Assembly: GCA_945874825.1 (NCBI GenBank)
Contig: CAMCIK010000015.1
Span: forward strand, 1 to 35,421
Length of the DNA stretch: 35,421 bases
Reading direction: 5' to 3'
DNA from: Phenylobacterium deserti
GTDB lineage: Bacteria > Pseudomonadota > Alphaproteobacteria > Caulobacterales > Caulobacteraceae
The notes under the pieces: generated by a model
Told to the model about the DNA's origin: nothing
The model's input: the letters and a program-made list of their open reading frames with translations, nothing else
The model's database searches: none
Program-made: the position numbers and the translations under genes
Shown: one piece after another, positions 24,836 to 34,345 of the stretch
Numbering within the stretch: the stretch's first letter is position 1
Layout of the letters: the number at the start of each line of letters is the position of its first letter

Positions 24836-25962
24836 GCCGCGGGCTCGCGGGCGGGCGCAGGCTGGGCAGCCGGGGGCGGTGCAGGCTTCGCCGGATCGGG
24901 CCTTGCCGGATCGGGTCTTGCCGGATCGGGTCTGGCCTGCGTGGGTCTGGCCTGAGTGGATCTGGCCTCAGTGGGCCGGGCCTGAGTGGGCTTGGCCTGA
25001 GTGGGCCGGGCCTGAGTGGGCTTTGCCTGATCGGGCTTTGGCTTCTGAACGGGAAGGGCGGGCACCGGGGTCGGCGGCGGCGGCGGCGAGGGCCGGCTCA
25101 GGGCACGCAGGTCCTCGAGTTTCACAAAGTCCTCGAACATCACGATCCGGACATAGTCGATAGGTGCCGCGTCAGTGGCCAGGCGGACCCGCCATCCCCC
25201 GTCGGCACCGCGGACGACGCGGCCGACCGCAAGACCTCGGGGCAGGACGCCGCCATCCCCGGAGGTCAGGACCAGGTCGCCCTCCTTCGCTGCATCCCGT
25301 CCCCTCAGGTAGGACAGTTCCGGTGCCCAGCCGCCATCTCCTGTCAGGATCGCTCGCGCCCGGGTGCGTTGGATCATGACCGGGGTGCGGGAGGCGGCGT
25401 CGGTCAGCATGAGCATCCGGCTGACTCCCGGCGTTACACCGATCACCCGGCCCGCCAGGCCGTTCTCGGTCAGCACCGGATGGCCGACCTTCACGCCGCG
25501 TTCCGCTCCGGCGTTGATGAGGCGGGTGTTGGCGAAGGGGCCCCGGCTCTCGCTCACCGTCCTTGCGGTGACCATAGGCGCGGGCGGGTCCAGGGTCAGG
25601 CCCAGGAGGGCGCGGTATCGGGCGTTCTCGTCCTCGAGGGTGACCGCCTTCTCACGCCAGGTGCGGGCGACAGCCAACTCAGACTTCAGGCGACGGTTCT
25701 CGGAGACCGCAAAGAAATAGCCGGAAATCCCCTGCCCGACACCACCGATCCAGCGGACAGGGGTCGCCAGGGCTCCGGTGACCGGGGCAACCACCTGGTC
25801 CGAGGCCCTGCGCAGGGCGCTGGTGGCACCTGCCTGGTAGGTTTGTCGCCGGTCCGTCATCAACAGGGCAAAGGCCACCAGGAGGGCCACAACGGCGGCT
25901 GCCGCCGCACCCAACAGAAGGGGCAGCCTCACCTCGCCGAAGGGATTGTCCCTGAAAGACAC
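24832..25962 (-). CDS. mreC: Rod shape-determining protein MreC with cationic repeat tail
   Basis: 376 aa bitopic protein: N-terminal helix at about 14-35, coiled coil about 85-120 (SENRRLKSELAVARTWREK), then the two-barrel periplasmic core from about 127 to 283 (for example INAGAERGVKVGHPVLTENG and LVLTSGDGGVLPRGLAVGRV). After the core comes a Pro-rich linker (291-308) and ten pentapeptides of the type KPTQA/RPTQA/RPDPA (309-358), then a Pro/Ala end. MreC scaffolds MreB, MreD, PBP2 and RodA. The tail is long and strongly positive compared with the core family. Confidence 0.94.
   Translation of the reverse strand: MSFRDNPFGEVRLPLLLGAAAAAVVALLVAFALLMTDRRQTYQAGATSALRRASDQVVAPVTGALATPVRWIGGVGQGISGYFFAVSENRRLKSELAVARTWREKAVTLEDENARYRALLGLTLDPPAPMVTARTVSESRGPFANTRLINAGAERGVKVGHPVLTENGLAGRVIGVTPGVSRMLMLTDAASRTPVMIQRTRARAILTGDGGWAPELSYLRGRDAAKEGDLVLTSGDGGVLPRGLAVGRVVRGADGGWRVRLATDAAPIDYVRIVMFEDFVKLEDLRALSRPSPPPPPTPVPALPVQKPKPDQAKPTQARPTQAKPTQARPTEARSTQARPTQARPDPARPDPARPDPAKPAPPPAAQPAPAREPAA
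24889..25038 (-). repeat. 15-bp minisatellite encoding ten pentapeptides in MreC
   Basis: Ten tandem 15-bp units with small variations encode K/R-P/S-T/D-Q/E/P-A. The last three complete RPDPA units are nearly identical in DNA, so copy number probably varies by slippage. Confidence 0.9.
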
Positions 25963-26069
25963 GGAACCGACGATCTCCCCGGGGCCCCGACCGAAGGACG
26001 CCCCCTGCTCTGCGCTGCCGACCAGCTCCGCCTAGATTTCCCGTTCCCGTGATTCCCGCCAGAGCCGCG

Positions 26070-27176
<1,107 letters not shown>

Positions 27177-27267
27177 TCATCGCCTATCGTGGCGCGCGCC
27201 GTCGGACCCGGCCCCGACTGGGCAGATCAGATCGTCCTCTGCCCTGCGAATGGGGTGAATTCAAGAC

Positions 27268-27304
27268 GAATCCGTCCCCATCGACTCCGTCGGCCTGCGG
27301 ATTC
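27268..27304 (-). promoter_or_regulatory. Three GANTC sites within 37 bp upstream of mreB
   Basis: GAATC 27268-27272, GACTC 27283-27287 and GATTC 27300-27304 lie 155-191 nt before the mreB start, spaced 15 and 17 nt, in the gap behind the DMT permease. From base composition about one such motif per 300 bp would be expected. They could mark a CcrM/GcrA-responsive promoter for the Rod operon; a TTGAAT-like -35 lies just downstream, without a convincing -10. Confidence 0.45.
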
Positions 27305-27316
27305 CCTCCAGCCCCG

Positions 27317-28195
27317 TCAGTTCAGGGCCGTCACCACCACGCCGAGGGCAGTGGCCGCGCCGGCGACCAACTGCCGGGCCGTCAGCTTCTCCCGGAACAG
27401 GGTCCGGCCGGCCAGGGCGGCGATCGGCGCCTCGATCACCCCCACCGCGCGGACAGGGCCCGGAGGCGCCATGGCGAGGGCCGAGAACCAGAGGGCAGAG
27501 GCCCCGGCCCCGCAGGCGCCCGCGCCCAGCGACGGCCGCCAGGCGGCGAAGACCGCCCTCAGGGCCGCGGGATTCAGCACGGCCAGAGCACCGCCCAGCA
27601 CGGTCGACTGGATCGCCTGGGCAGCGACCACCGAGCCGATTCCGGCGAAGATGGGATGTTGCGGCTCCAGGGCCAGGCCGGCCTGCCGGTAGCCGTTCAT
27701 CGAGATGGCGAAGAAGGCGGCGGCGGCCAGGCCCAGCAGGGCGCCAGAGTCCAGGGTCCGGATCCCGGCCCGGGGCCAGGACAGGACCAGGAGGCCTGCC
27801 GAGGTGACGGCCACGCCCAGCCACTGGGCCGGATGCATGGTGTCACCGAAGGCCAGCCAGCCCAACAGGGCCCCAATGGGCAGGGCCGCCTGCTGGAGGA
27901 AGGTGGCCACCGCGAAACCGGACCGCTGCATGGCCACCAGCAGGCAGGCGGTGGCGCCGATCTGGGCCAGGCCCCCGCCCCCGACGGCCAGGAAGAACCG
28001 CAGGTCCGGTGTCGGCCGGGCGCCCGGCGTCGCCAGGACGGCGATCGCCAGCAGGGCTAGGGAGAACGGCAGGCCGAACAGGAACCGGACCAGGGTGGCG
28101 CCCCAGGGTCCGGCGTCGTCGATCATGTCGCGCTGGAAGGCGTTCCGGGCGACCTGGAGCGGGGCGGCGGCCGCGGCGAGCACGGCCCACAGCAC
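27317..28195 (-). CDS. DMT (EamA) family transporter
   Basis: 292 aa with about ten hydrophobic segments in two EamA halves. An LFREKLTARQLVAGAATALG-like end is typical of the second half. Substrate unknown; many members export amino acids or metabolites. GTG start at 28195, 3 nt after the leuA stop, so it is probably co-transcribed; a role linked to leucine or its keto-acid precursors is conceivable but unproven. Confidence 0.82.
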   Translation of the reverse strand: MLWAVLAAAAAPLQVARNAFQRDMIDDAGPWGATLVRFLFGLPFSLALLAIAVLATPGARPTPDLRFFLAVGGGGLAQIGATACLLVAMQRSGFAVATFLQQAALPIGALLGWLAFGDTMHPAQWLGVAVTSAGLLVLSWPRAGIRTLDSGALLGLAAAAFFAISMNGYRQAGLALEPQHPIFAGIGSVVAAQAIQSTVLGGALAVLNPAALRAVFAAWRPSLGAGACGAGASALWFSALAMAPPGPVRAVGVIEAPIAALAGRTLFREKLTARQLVAGAATALGVVVTALN

Positions 28196-28198
28196 GGA

Positions 28199-29794
28199 TC
28201 AGAACCCGCTGGCGACACGGGCGCCGGGTGCGGACTTCTCCCGCCGGGCGATGAGGCTGTTGAGGGCGTTGACATAGGCCTTGGCCGAGGCGGTCAGGGT
28301 GTCGGTATCCGCCGCCTGGCCAGTGGCGATCCGGCCGTCTTCCTCGAGGCGGACCGAGACCTGGGCCTGGGCATCCGTGCCCTCGGTAACGGCGTGCACC
28401 TGGAAGAGCCTTAGGTCGGACTCGTGCGGCACGGCCTTGCGGATGGCGTGGAAGACCGCGTCTACGGGCCCGTCGCCGGTTGCGGCCGCGATGCGCTCTT
28501 CCCCATCCACGGTCAGGACCAGGTCCGCCGTCTGCGGCCCTTCGGTGCCCGCCACCACCCGCAGGCTCTTCACCTGGATGCGGTCGGCACCTGAGGCCAG
28601 GGCGTCGTCGACCAGGGCAACAATGTCCTCGTCGAAGACGTCCTTCTTCTTGTCGGCCAGGTCCTTGAAGCGCTGGAAGGCCTCGTTCAGGGCGTTCTGG
28701 CCCAGCTCATAGCCTAGGCCCTTCAGCTTCTCGCGGAAGGCATGGCGACCCGAGTGCTTGCCCATGACCAGGTTGGTTCCCCCCTGCCCTACGTCCTCAG
28801 GACGCATGATCTCGTAGGTCTCGGCATTCTTGAGCATGCCGTCCTGGTGGATGCCGCTCTCGTGGGCGAAGGCGTTCTTGCCCACGATGGCCTTATTGTA
28901 CTGGACCGGAAAGCCGGTGATGGCCGACACATACCGGCTGGCGCGGGTGATGTGCTGGGCCTGGACGCCCGTCTCGAAGAGCAGCCGGTCGCCGCGCACC
29001 TTCAGGGCCATGACCACTTCCTCGAGGGCGGCGTTGCCGGCCCGCTCGCCCATGCCGTTGATCGCAACCTCGACCTGCCGGGCACCGCCCTGCACGCCGG
29101 CCAGGCTGTTGGCGACGGCCAGGCCCAGGTCGTTGTGGCAGTGGGTCGAGAAGATCACCCCGTCCGCGCCAGGCACGTTCTCGATCAGGTCACGGAAGAC
29201 CGCCTCGTACTCGGAGGGGTAGGTGTAGCCTACCGTATCCGGGATGTTGATGGTCGTCGCGCCGGCGCGGATGGCAGCCTCGACGCACCGCCGCAGGAAG
29301 TCGCGCTCGGTCCGGGTGGCGTCCTCGGCTGACCACTCGACGTCGCCGCAGAGGTTGCGGGCGTGGGACACCGAGCGGGAGACCATCTCCAGCACCGCGT
29401 CGGGCTCCATCTGCAGCTTCCACTTCATGTGGACCGGGCTGGTGGAGATGAAGGTGTGGATGCGGCCGCGCTTGGCCGGACGGATGGCCTCGGCGCAGCG
29501 CTCGATATCCGCCTGGCCCGCCCGGGCGAGGCCGCAGACCGTGCTCTCGGTGACGATCTCGGAGATGCGGCGCACGGATTCAAAGTCACCGTTGGAGGCG
29601 ATGGGAAAGCCCGCCTCGATGACGTCGACGCGCATCTCCTCGAGGATCTTGGCCAGCTCCAGCTTCTCCTCCAGGGACATGGAGGCGCCGGGCGACTGCT
29701 CGCCGTCGCGCATGGTGGTGTCAAAGACGATGACCCGGTCCTTGGGGTCCTGGGCGGCGGACGCAGACGGGGCGTCGGTGGCAATCGGGTTCAT
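28199..29794 (-). CDS. leuA: 2-isopropylmalate synthase
   Basis: 531 aa. Condenses acetyl-CoA and 2-oxoisovalerate, the first committed step of leucine synthesis. DRE-TIM barrel motifs: FDTTMRDGEQSPGASM (residues 24-39), metal-binding STHCHNDLGLAVANSLAG and NGMGERAGNAALEEVV. The C-terminal regulatory domain (leucine feedback) follows from about residue 390. ATG 29794 preferred over 29821; ribosome-binding sequence is weak at both. An unusually long upstream region (29795-30180) carries promoter, dyads and a possible leader peptide. The downstream DMT permease is 3 nt away. Confidence 0.95.
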   Translation of the reverse strand: MNPIATDAPSASAAQDPKDRVIVFDTTMRDGEQSPGASMSLEEKLELAKILEEMRVDVIEAGFPIASNGDFESVRRISEIVTESTVCGLARAGQADIERCAEAIRPAKRGRIHTFISTSPVHMKWKLQMEPDAVLEMVSRSVSHARNLCGDVEWSAEDATRTERDFLRRCVEAAIRAGATTINIPDTVGYTYPSEYEAVFRDLIENVPGADGVIFSTHCHNDLGLAVANSLAGVQGGARQVEVAINGMGERAGNAALEEVVMALKVRGDRLLFETGVQAQHITRASRYVSAITGFPVQYNKAIVGKNAFAHESGIHQDGMLKNAETYEIMRPEDVGQGGTNLVMGKHSGRHAFREKLKGLGYELGQNALNEAFQRFKDLADKKKDVFDEDIVALVDDALASGADRIQVKSLRVVAGTEGPQTADLVLTVDGEERIAAATGDGPVDAVFHAIRKAVPHESDLRLFQVHAVTEGTDAQAQVSVRLEEDGRIATGQAADTDTLTASAKAYVNALNSLIARREKSAPGARVASGF

Positions 29795-29892
29795 GTGGGG
29801 GCTCGCAGTTCGCGGGGGCAAAGGATCAGGTCGGGTGAGAGGGCCATCCCCTGAAACGCCCGGCCGCGACGAGGCGCAGCCTGAAGAGGCGC

Positions 29893-29946
29893 TCAGGGGC
29901 GACTAAGCCCCCGCTGAAGGCCAAGACTGGGCGCGACCGCGATCAT
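29893..29946 (-). promoter_or_regulatory. Candidate leuA leader peptide
   Basis: An ATG-initiated 17-codon frame (MIAVAPSLGLQRGLSRP) upstream of leuA has three CTT leucine codons within seven codons; CTT is rare in neighbouring genes. The end of the frame overlaps a GC hairpin (GGGGC/GCCCC). If the proposed promoter just upstream is right, the ATG lies about at the transcript start, giving a leaderless mini-gene. No clear T-tract terminator was found before leuA, so attenuation is only a suggestion. Confidence 0.3.
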
Positions 29947-29953
29947 GGGAGAG

Positions 29954-29982
29954 CCAATAGCGATTTGGCGACTCTGGCGCAA
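29954..29982 (-). promoter_or_regulatory. Candidate leuA promoter with GANTC in its spacer
   Basis: Minus strand TTGCGC (29982-29977), 17-nt spacer, TATTGG (29959-29954). One GANTC (29970-29974) lies in the spacer and a second (29983-29987) touches the -35. The -10 is imperfect. Confidence 0.4.
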
Positions 29983-30034
29983 GAGTCTTGCGCAAAAATC
30001 TCTCCAGAGGTCTCACTCAGCAAGAACCTTGCGC
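29970..30034. promoter_or_regulatory. Overlapping dyads upstream of leuA
   Basis: A perfect palindrome, GCGCAAGA-G-TCTTGCGC, covers 29977-29993 and the proposed -35. A second inverted repeat, GACTCT-N6-AGAGTC, covers 29970-29987. A weaker relative, GCAAG-AAC-CTTGC, lies at 30020-30032, 41 bp centre to centre, about four helical turns. Likely operator pair; regulator unknown. The rest of 29795-30180 shows no gene. Confidence 0.5.
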
Positions 30035-30180
30035 GGGATGGGGCGTCCCGACATCCAGCGGAAACCGTCGGTCACCCCCCGGGACGATCATGGCCTGGAG
30101 ACCCGCTGAGGTTGGGGAGAGCACGCCCAGAGACGCCTTGACCCTGAACCGCCGGCACATGCCGGGGGTGTGACAGGACT

Positions 30181-30867
30181 TTATGGTGTTCCCGACCTAT
30201 CCCCGTTCGCATCGCTTTCCGGGCCGCGCGACCTCAGCCACTGGCGGGCCGCGAGGCCCAGGCCCATCCAGACTGCAAGGCCCGCCCCCAGGGCAAGCAG
30301 GCCTTCCGGGCCGCCGCCGGTCAGGACGCGCAGGATGGAGGTCCCCGCGAAGGCCGTGAGGGCGATCTTCGGGATAATGCCCAGGGCGGTCCCCGCCACA
30401 AAGTCCAGCACCCGGATTGGCGTCACCCCTGCCGCCATATTGACCACGATGAAGGGGGCGGAGGGTACCAGCCGGACCACCAGGCTGGCCAGGAAGCCGT
30501 TGCGACCGATCAGGGCCATGAAGCGGTCAAGGCTCTCCCCTGCGAACATCTGGAGCGTGCGGGCGCCGGCGCTACGCCCCAGGGCGAAACCGATCAGGGC
30601 GGAGACCAAGGTACCGACCCAGCTGTAGATCGCCCCGTTCACCGGGCCGAAGGCCACGACGGCGGCGGCGATCAGGACGAACTGCGGCGCGCCGAGAAAG
30701 GCCAGCAGGGCGAAGGCGGCTACTGCGGCTGGCAGGGCCCAGGGCCCGTGCGCCGCCTGGAACCAGCCTTCGAGGGCCGCCTCGCTATCGAAGCCCAGGA
30801 GCCTCGCGCCGAAGATGAAGACCAGTCCCACCCCGCCGAACAGCAGGAAGGAGACGCCAAGGCTCAC
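30181..30867 (-). CDS. TVP38/TMEM64 (VTT-domain) membrane protein
   Basis: 228 aa. SNARE-associated/DedA-like VTT domain: FLGAPQFVLIAAAVVAFGPV, re-entrant and membrane helices, then LVVRLVPSAPFIVVNMAAGV and FVAGTALGIIPKIALTAFAG, which are the family's hallmark loops. Members are inner-membrane proteins, some implicated in lipid scrambling or transport. GTG 30867 is the only standard start, but an in-frame Leu/Arg-rich segment upstream (28 more codons after the lipoprotein stop) resembles the usual N-terminus and has no ATG, GTG or TTG. Confidence 0.8.
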   Translation of the reverse strand: MSLGVSFLLFGGVGLVFIFGARLLGFDSEAALEGWFQAAHGPWALPAAVAAFALLAFLGAPQFVLIAAAVVAFGPVNGAIYSWVGTLVSALIGFALGRSAGARTLQMFAGESLDRFMALIGRNGFLASLVVRLVPSAPFIVVNMAAGVTPIRVLDFVAGTALGIIPKIALTAFAGTSILRVLTGGGPEGLLALGAGLAVWMGLGLAARQWLRSRGPESDANGDRSGTP

Positions 30868-30949
30868 CCAGGCACGGGCATCCAGGCTGCTGGCCAGCCG
30901 AAGCAGCCGGCGCAGGACGCCCGGCTGCCCGTCTGAAACCTCAGGAACC

Positions 30950-31534
30950 CTATTTTGCAGGGGAGCCGACCGGCACCGGGTACTTCGCGAAGGCGTTTGC
31001 GACCGCGGTGTCCAGGACCGGCCCGATATTGCTGAGGGTCTTGTCGTTGACCGTGGCGCTGACCACGCCTTCCCAGACCAACTGCCGGCGGCGGGCGTCG
31101 GCGATGTCGATGTTCAGGGTGCCCTCGTTGTAGGGGGTCACGGTGGTTTGGTCCTGGTACATGGGCCAGGCCGAGTACATGCCGGTCCGGTATCCGTAGT
31201 AACCGACCCCCATGGTCGGGGTCGGCGTGGAGGACACCCGGTACTTCTGGTCAAGGGCAGCGCCAAAGTTGACCACCAGGTCCGGATCACTCTCGACATA
31301 TCTCAGGCCGCGGGACTCAAGCTGGGTCCGGGCGGACGTCTTGAGCTGCTGGGAGACCGAGCTCTGGTACCCGCCCCTGTCCGTTCCGAGCGGGTTTGCA
31401 AAACCGAAGGTCCGGTACTGCGAGAAGTTCGCCGTGGGGTCCGAGGTAACCCGGACATTGGGCGTCGAGGCGCAGCCTGCAGCGGTCAGGGCGAGCCCGG
31501 CAAGGGCGGCGGCAAGGAAAAGGTTCGGTCTCAT
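30950..31534 (-). CDS. DUF4136 lipoprotein
   Basis: 194 aa. Lipoprotein signal ending LTAAGC (Cys21), then a DUF4136 domain: NVRVTSDPTANFSQYRTFGF near the start, LESRGLRYVESDPDLVVNFG, and a C-terminal RRRQLVWEGVVSATVND. Function of the family is unknown; most are outer-membrane anchored. GGAG lies upstream of ATG 31534; the longer frame to 31597 is unlikely. The VTT-protein gene follows in the same direction. Confidence 0.85.
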   Translation of the reverse strand: MRPNLFLAAALAGLALTAAGCASTPNVRVTSDPTANFSQYRTFGFANPLGTDRGGYQSSVSQQLKTSARTQLESRGLRYVESDPDLVVNFGAALDQKYRVSSTPTPTMGVGYYGYRTGMYSAWPMYQDQTTVTPYNEGTLNIDIADARRRQLVWEGVVSATVNDKTLSNIGPVLDTAVANAFAKYPVPVGSPAK

Positions 31535-31585
31535 CAGGTAACTCCGGATGCAGGTACGTCTGGTTGCATTTTGCTCTATCTTTAA

Positions 31586-32944
<1,359 letters not shown>

Positions 32945-32947
32945 GCC

Positions 32948-33121
32948 GTGACCGTCGTCAGCCTGAACAAGGCCCGCAAGGCCCGGGCGAAGGCGGCAGA
33001 CAAGGCCCAGGCGGCCGAAAACCGCGTGGCCTTCGGCCGCACCAAGGCCGAAAAGGTCCACGCGAAAACCGAAGTCACCCGCGCGGCCCGAAGCCTGGAC
33101 GACAAGCGCCTTGAGCCCTAG
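32948..33121 (+). CDS. DUF4169 family small protein
   Basis: 57 aa, GTG start 3 nt after the aminotransferase stop. Very basic, Ala/Lys/Arg-rich: starts MTVVSLNKARKARAKAADKA, then VAFGRTKAEK in the centre, and ends ARSLDDKRLEP. The V-x-LN-K/R-ARK start and the FGRTKAEK core are the DUF4169 pattern, an alphaproteobacterial family of unknown function that commonly precedes a ribbon-helix-helix gene (here at 34109). Confidence 0.85.
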   Translation: MTVVSLNKARKARAKAADKAQAAENRVAFGRTKAEKVHAKTEVTRAARSLDDKRLEP

Positions 33122-33133
33122 CTGCGCCGCAGC

Positions 33134-33235
33134 TGACCCCCTCCGGCCCGCTGCGCGGTCCACCTTCCCCCTGGGGGAGGAACTAGAACAGAAGTTGCTC
33201 AGGGGAGATCCGACCGAAGGTCGGTGAGGGGGTCA
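33134..33235. repeat. Palindromic intergenic repeat element
   Basis: 102 bp framed by perfect terminal inverted repeats TGACCCCCTC (33134-33143) and GAGGGGGTCA (33226-33235). Inside are two more hairpins: the CCTTCCCCC/GGGGGAGG stem near 33162-33180 and CCGACC/GGTCGG near 33210-33223. It looks like the REP-type intergenic palindromes of Caulobacterales genomes. No transposase. Confidence 0.6.
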
Positions 33236-33261
33236 ACGGCCTCGCCGTCACACCCCCTGCC

Positions 33262-34005
33262 TCAGACTGCCGGGACGATGTCCCGGGCTTCGGGCGGGAT
33301 CGAATCGTAGACGGTAGGCGGGGTGATCCCCAGACGACGGCGGGCGGCGTCCAGGGGTTCGGCGAGCAGGGCCTCGTAGTCCTCGCCCAGCAGCCATTTG
33401 GCCGCCTTGCCGCGCTGGTAGCCCTGCCAGATGGCCCGGGCGTAGGGATAGCGGCCGCCGCGGGTGCGCGAGACCGCCCCTGCCGCGATCAGGGCCCAGC
33501 CGAGGCTGCGGGTCTGCGGGTAGGAGAAGGCCACCAGGCAGGCCTCGCCAAGTCCATCGCGTCCATAGCCCGTCAGGATGTGCCAGAGGTCGTGGACGTC
33601 CCGGGTCCGGCGGGCCATCCAGGCCACGGGATGCGGGGTGTCGATATCGCCGCCCGTCTCGCGGCTGACCTCGGCGAGGCCCTCCGCCGACAGATCCTGG
33701 CTGCGGATGAAGTTCCGGTAGGCCGCGCCCACCGAGCCCTCGGGGAGGCTGTCCAGCCAGGCGTCGTCCATCAGCCGGCGGGCCAGCTCGACGCGCTCAT
33801 AGGCGATCCGGCCGCCCCGGGGCGTCGAGCAGAGCTGGCGATAGTTCTCGCCCATGGAGTCCCCCGAAAGGGCCCGCATGATCTCGAAGACCTGGCGGGT
33901 GTCCTCCTTGTCGCGCAGCAGGCGGCGCAGGGCGCGGAGCGCTGCACCCCACTCGCGGCGGGGGGCGGGGATGGGTGTATCGGCTGTCAGTACACTGGCG
34001 GTCAT
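33262..34005 (-). CDS. Coq4 family protein
   Basis: 247 aa. The Coq4 metal-site signature HDLWHILTGYGRDGLGEACL (HDxxH followed by a conserved Glu) is clear, with MGENYRQLC and YPQTRSLGWALIAAG around it. Eukaryotic Coq4 acts in ubiquinone synthesis; bacterial members are common in alphaproteobacteria, where function is less settled. ATG 34005 preferred over 34065 because the longer form would cover the dyad at 34013-34029. Minus strand, convergent with the DUF4169 gene. Confidence 0.87.
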   Translation of the reverse strand: MTASVLTADTPIPAPRREWGAALRALRRLLRDKEDTRQVFEIMRALSGDSMGENYRQLCSTPRGGRIAYERVELARRLMDDAWLDSLPEGSVGAAYRNFIRSQDLSAEGLAEVSRETGGDIDTPHPVAWMARRTRDVHDLWHILTGYGRDGLGEACLVAFSYPQTRSLGWALIAAGAVSRTRGGRYPYARAIWQGYQRGKAAKWLLGEDYEALLAEPLDAARRRLGITPPTVYDSIPPEARDIVPAV

Positions 34006-34012
34006 GGCGTCC

Positions 34013-34029
34013 ACTAAACATTGCTTAGT
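34013..34029. promoter_or_regulatory. TetR-type dyad before the Coq4 gene
   Basis: ACTAAACATTGCTTAGT: 14 of 17 positions are symmetric, with perfect ACTAA/TTAGT ends, starting 8 nt upstream of the Coq4 start. Shape and length match TetR-family operators; no TetR gene is in the window. Confidence 0.5.
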
Positions 34030-34108
34030 TCCGTTGGAGTTAGCGCTCCGGGGGGCTGGATTCAAGGGTCTGCCGCCTGTTGCCCGCTTGATGTATTCCT
34101 GACGTCAC

Positions 34109-34312
34109 ATGACTCTCCGGAAACGCTCCCTCAACCTCGCGGGCCACGCCACCTCCCTGGCGATGGAGCCTGAATTCTGGACGGCGCTGGAGGCCATGGC
34201 GGCGGCCCGGGGCGTGCGCCTCTCCGCCCTCGTCGCCGAGATCGACGCCGGACGCGGAAACCGGCCCCTCGCCTCGGCCTGCCGGGTCGCCGCCCTGCAG
34301 GCGAAGGGCTGA
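34109..34312 (+). CDS. Ribbon-helix-helix domain protein
   Basis: 67 aa. N-terminal strand RKRSLNLAGHATSLAMEPEF, then two helices (WTALEAMAAARG and LSALVAEIDA), the pattern of the alphaproteobacterial RHH_4 family. Probably a small DNA-binding protein or adaptor; no toxin partner adjacent, so a toxin-antitoxin role is not supported. Usually found next to DUF4169 but here separated by the Coq4 gene and a repeat. Short gap (33 nt) to the helicase. Confidence 0.85.
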   Translation: MTLRKRSLNLAGHATSLAMEPEFWTALEAMAAARGVRLSALVAEIDAGRGNRPLASACRVAALQAKG

Positions 34313-34345
34313 ATCCCCCGCGCGGCGCGTGCTACATCTGTTCCC

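Noticed and set aside
34109..34312. Toxin-antitoxin module around the ribbon-helix-helix gene
   Set aside because: No adjacent toxin-like gene; the sequence fits the family that pairs with DUF4169.
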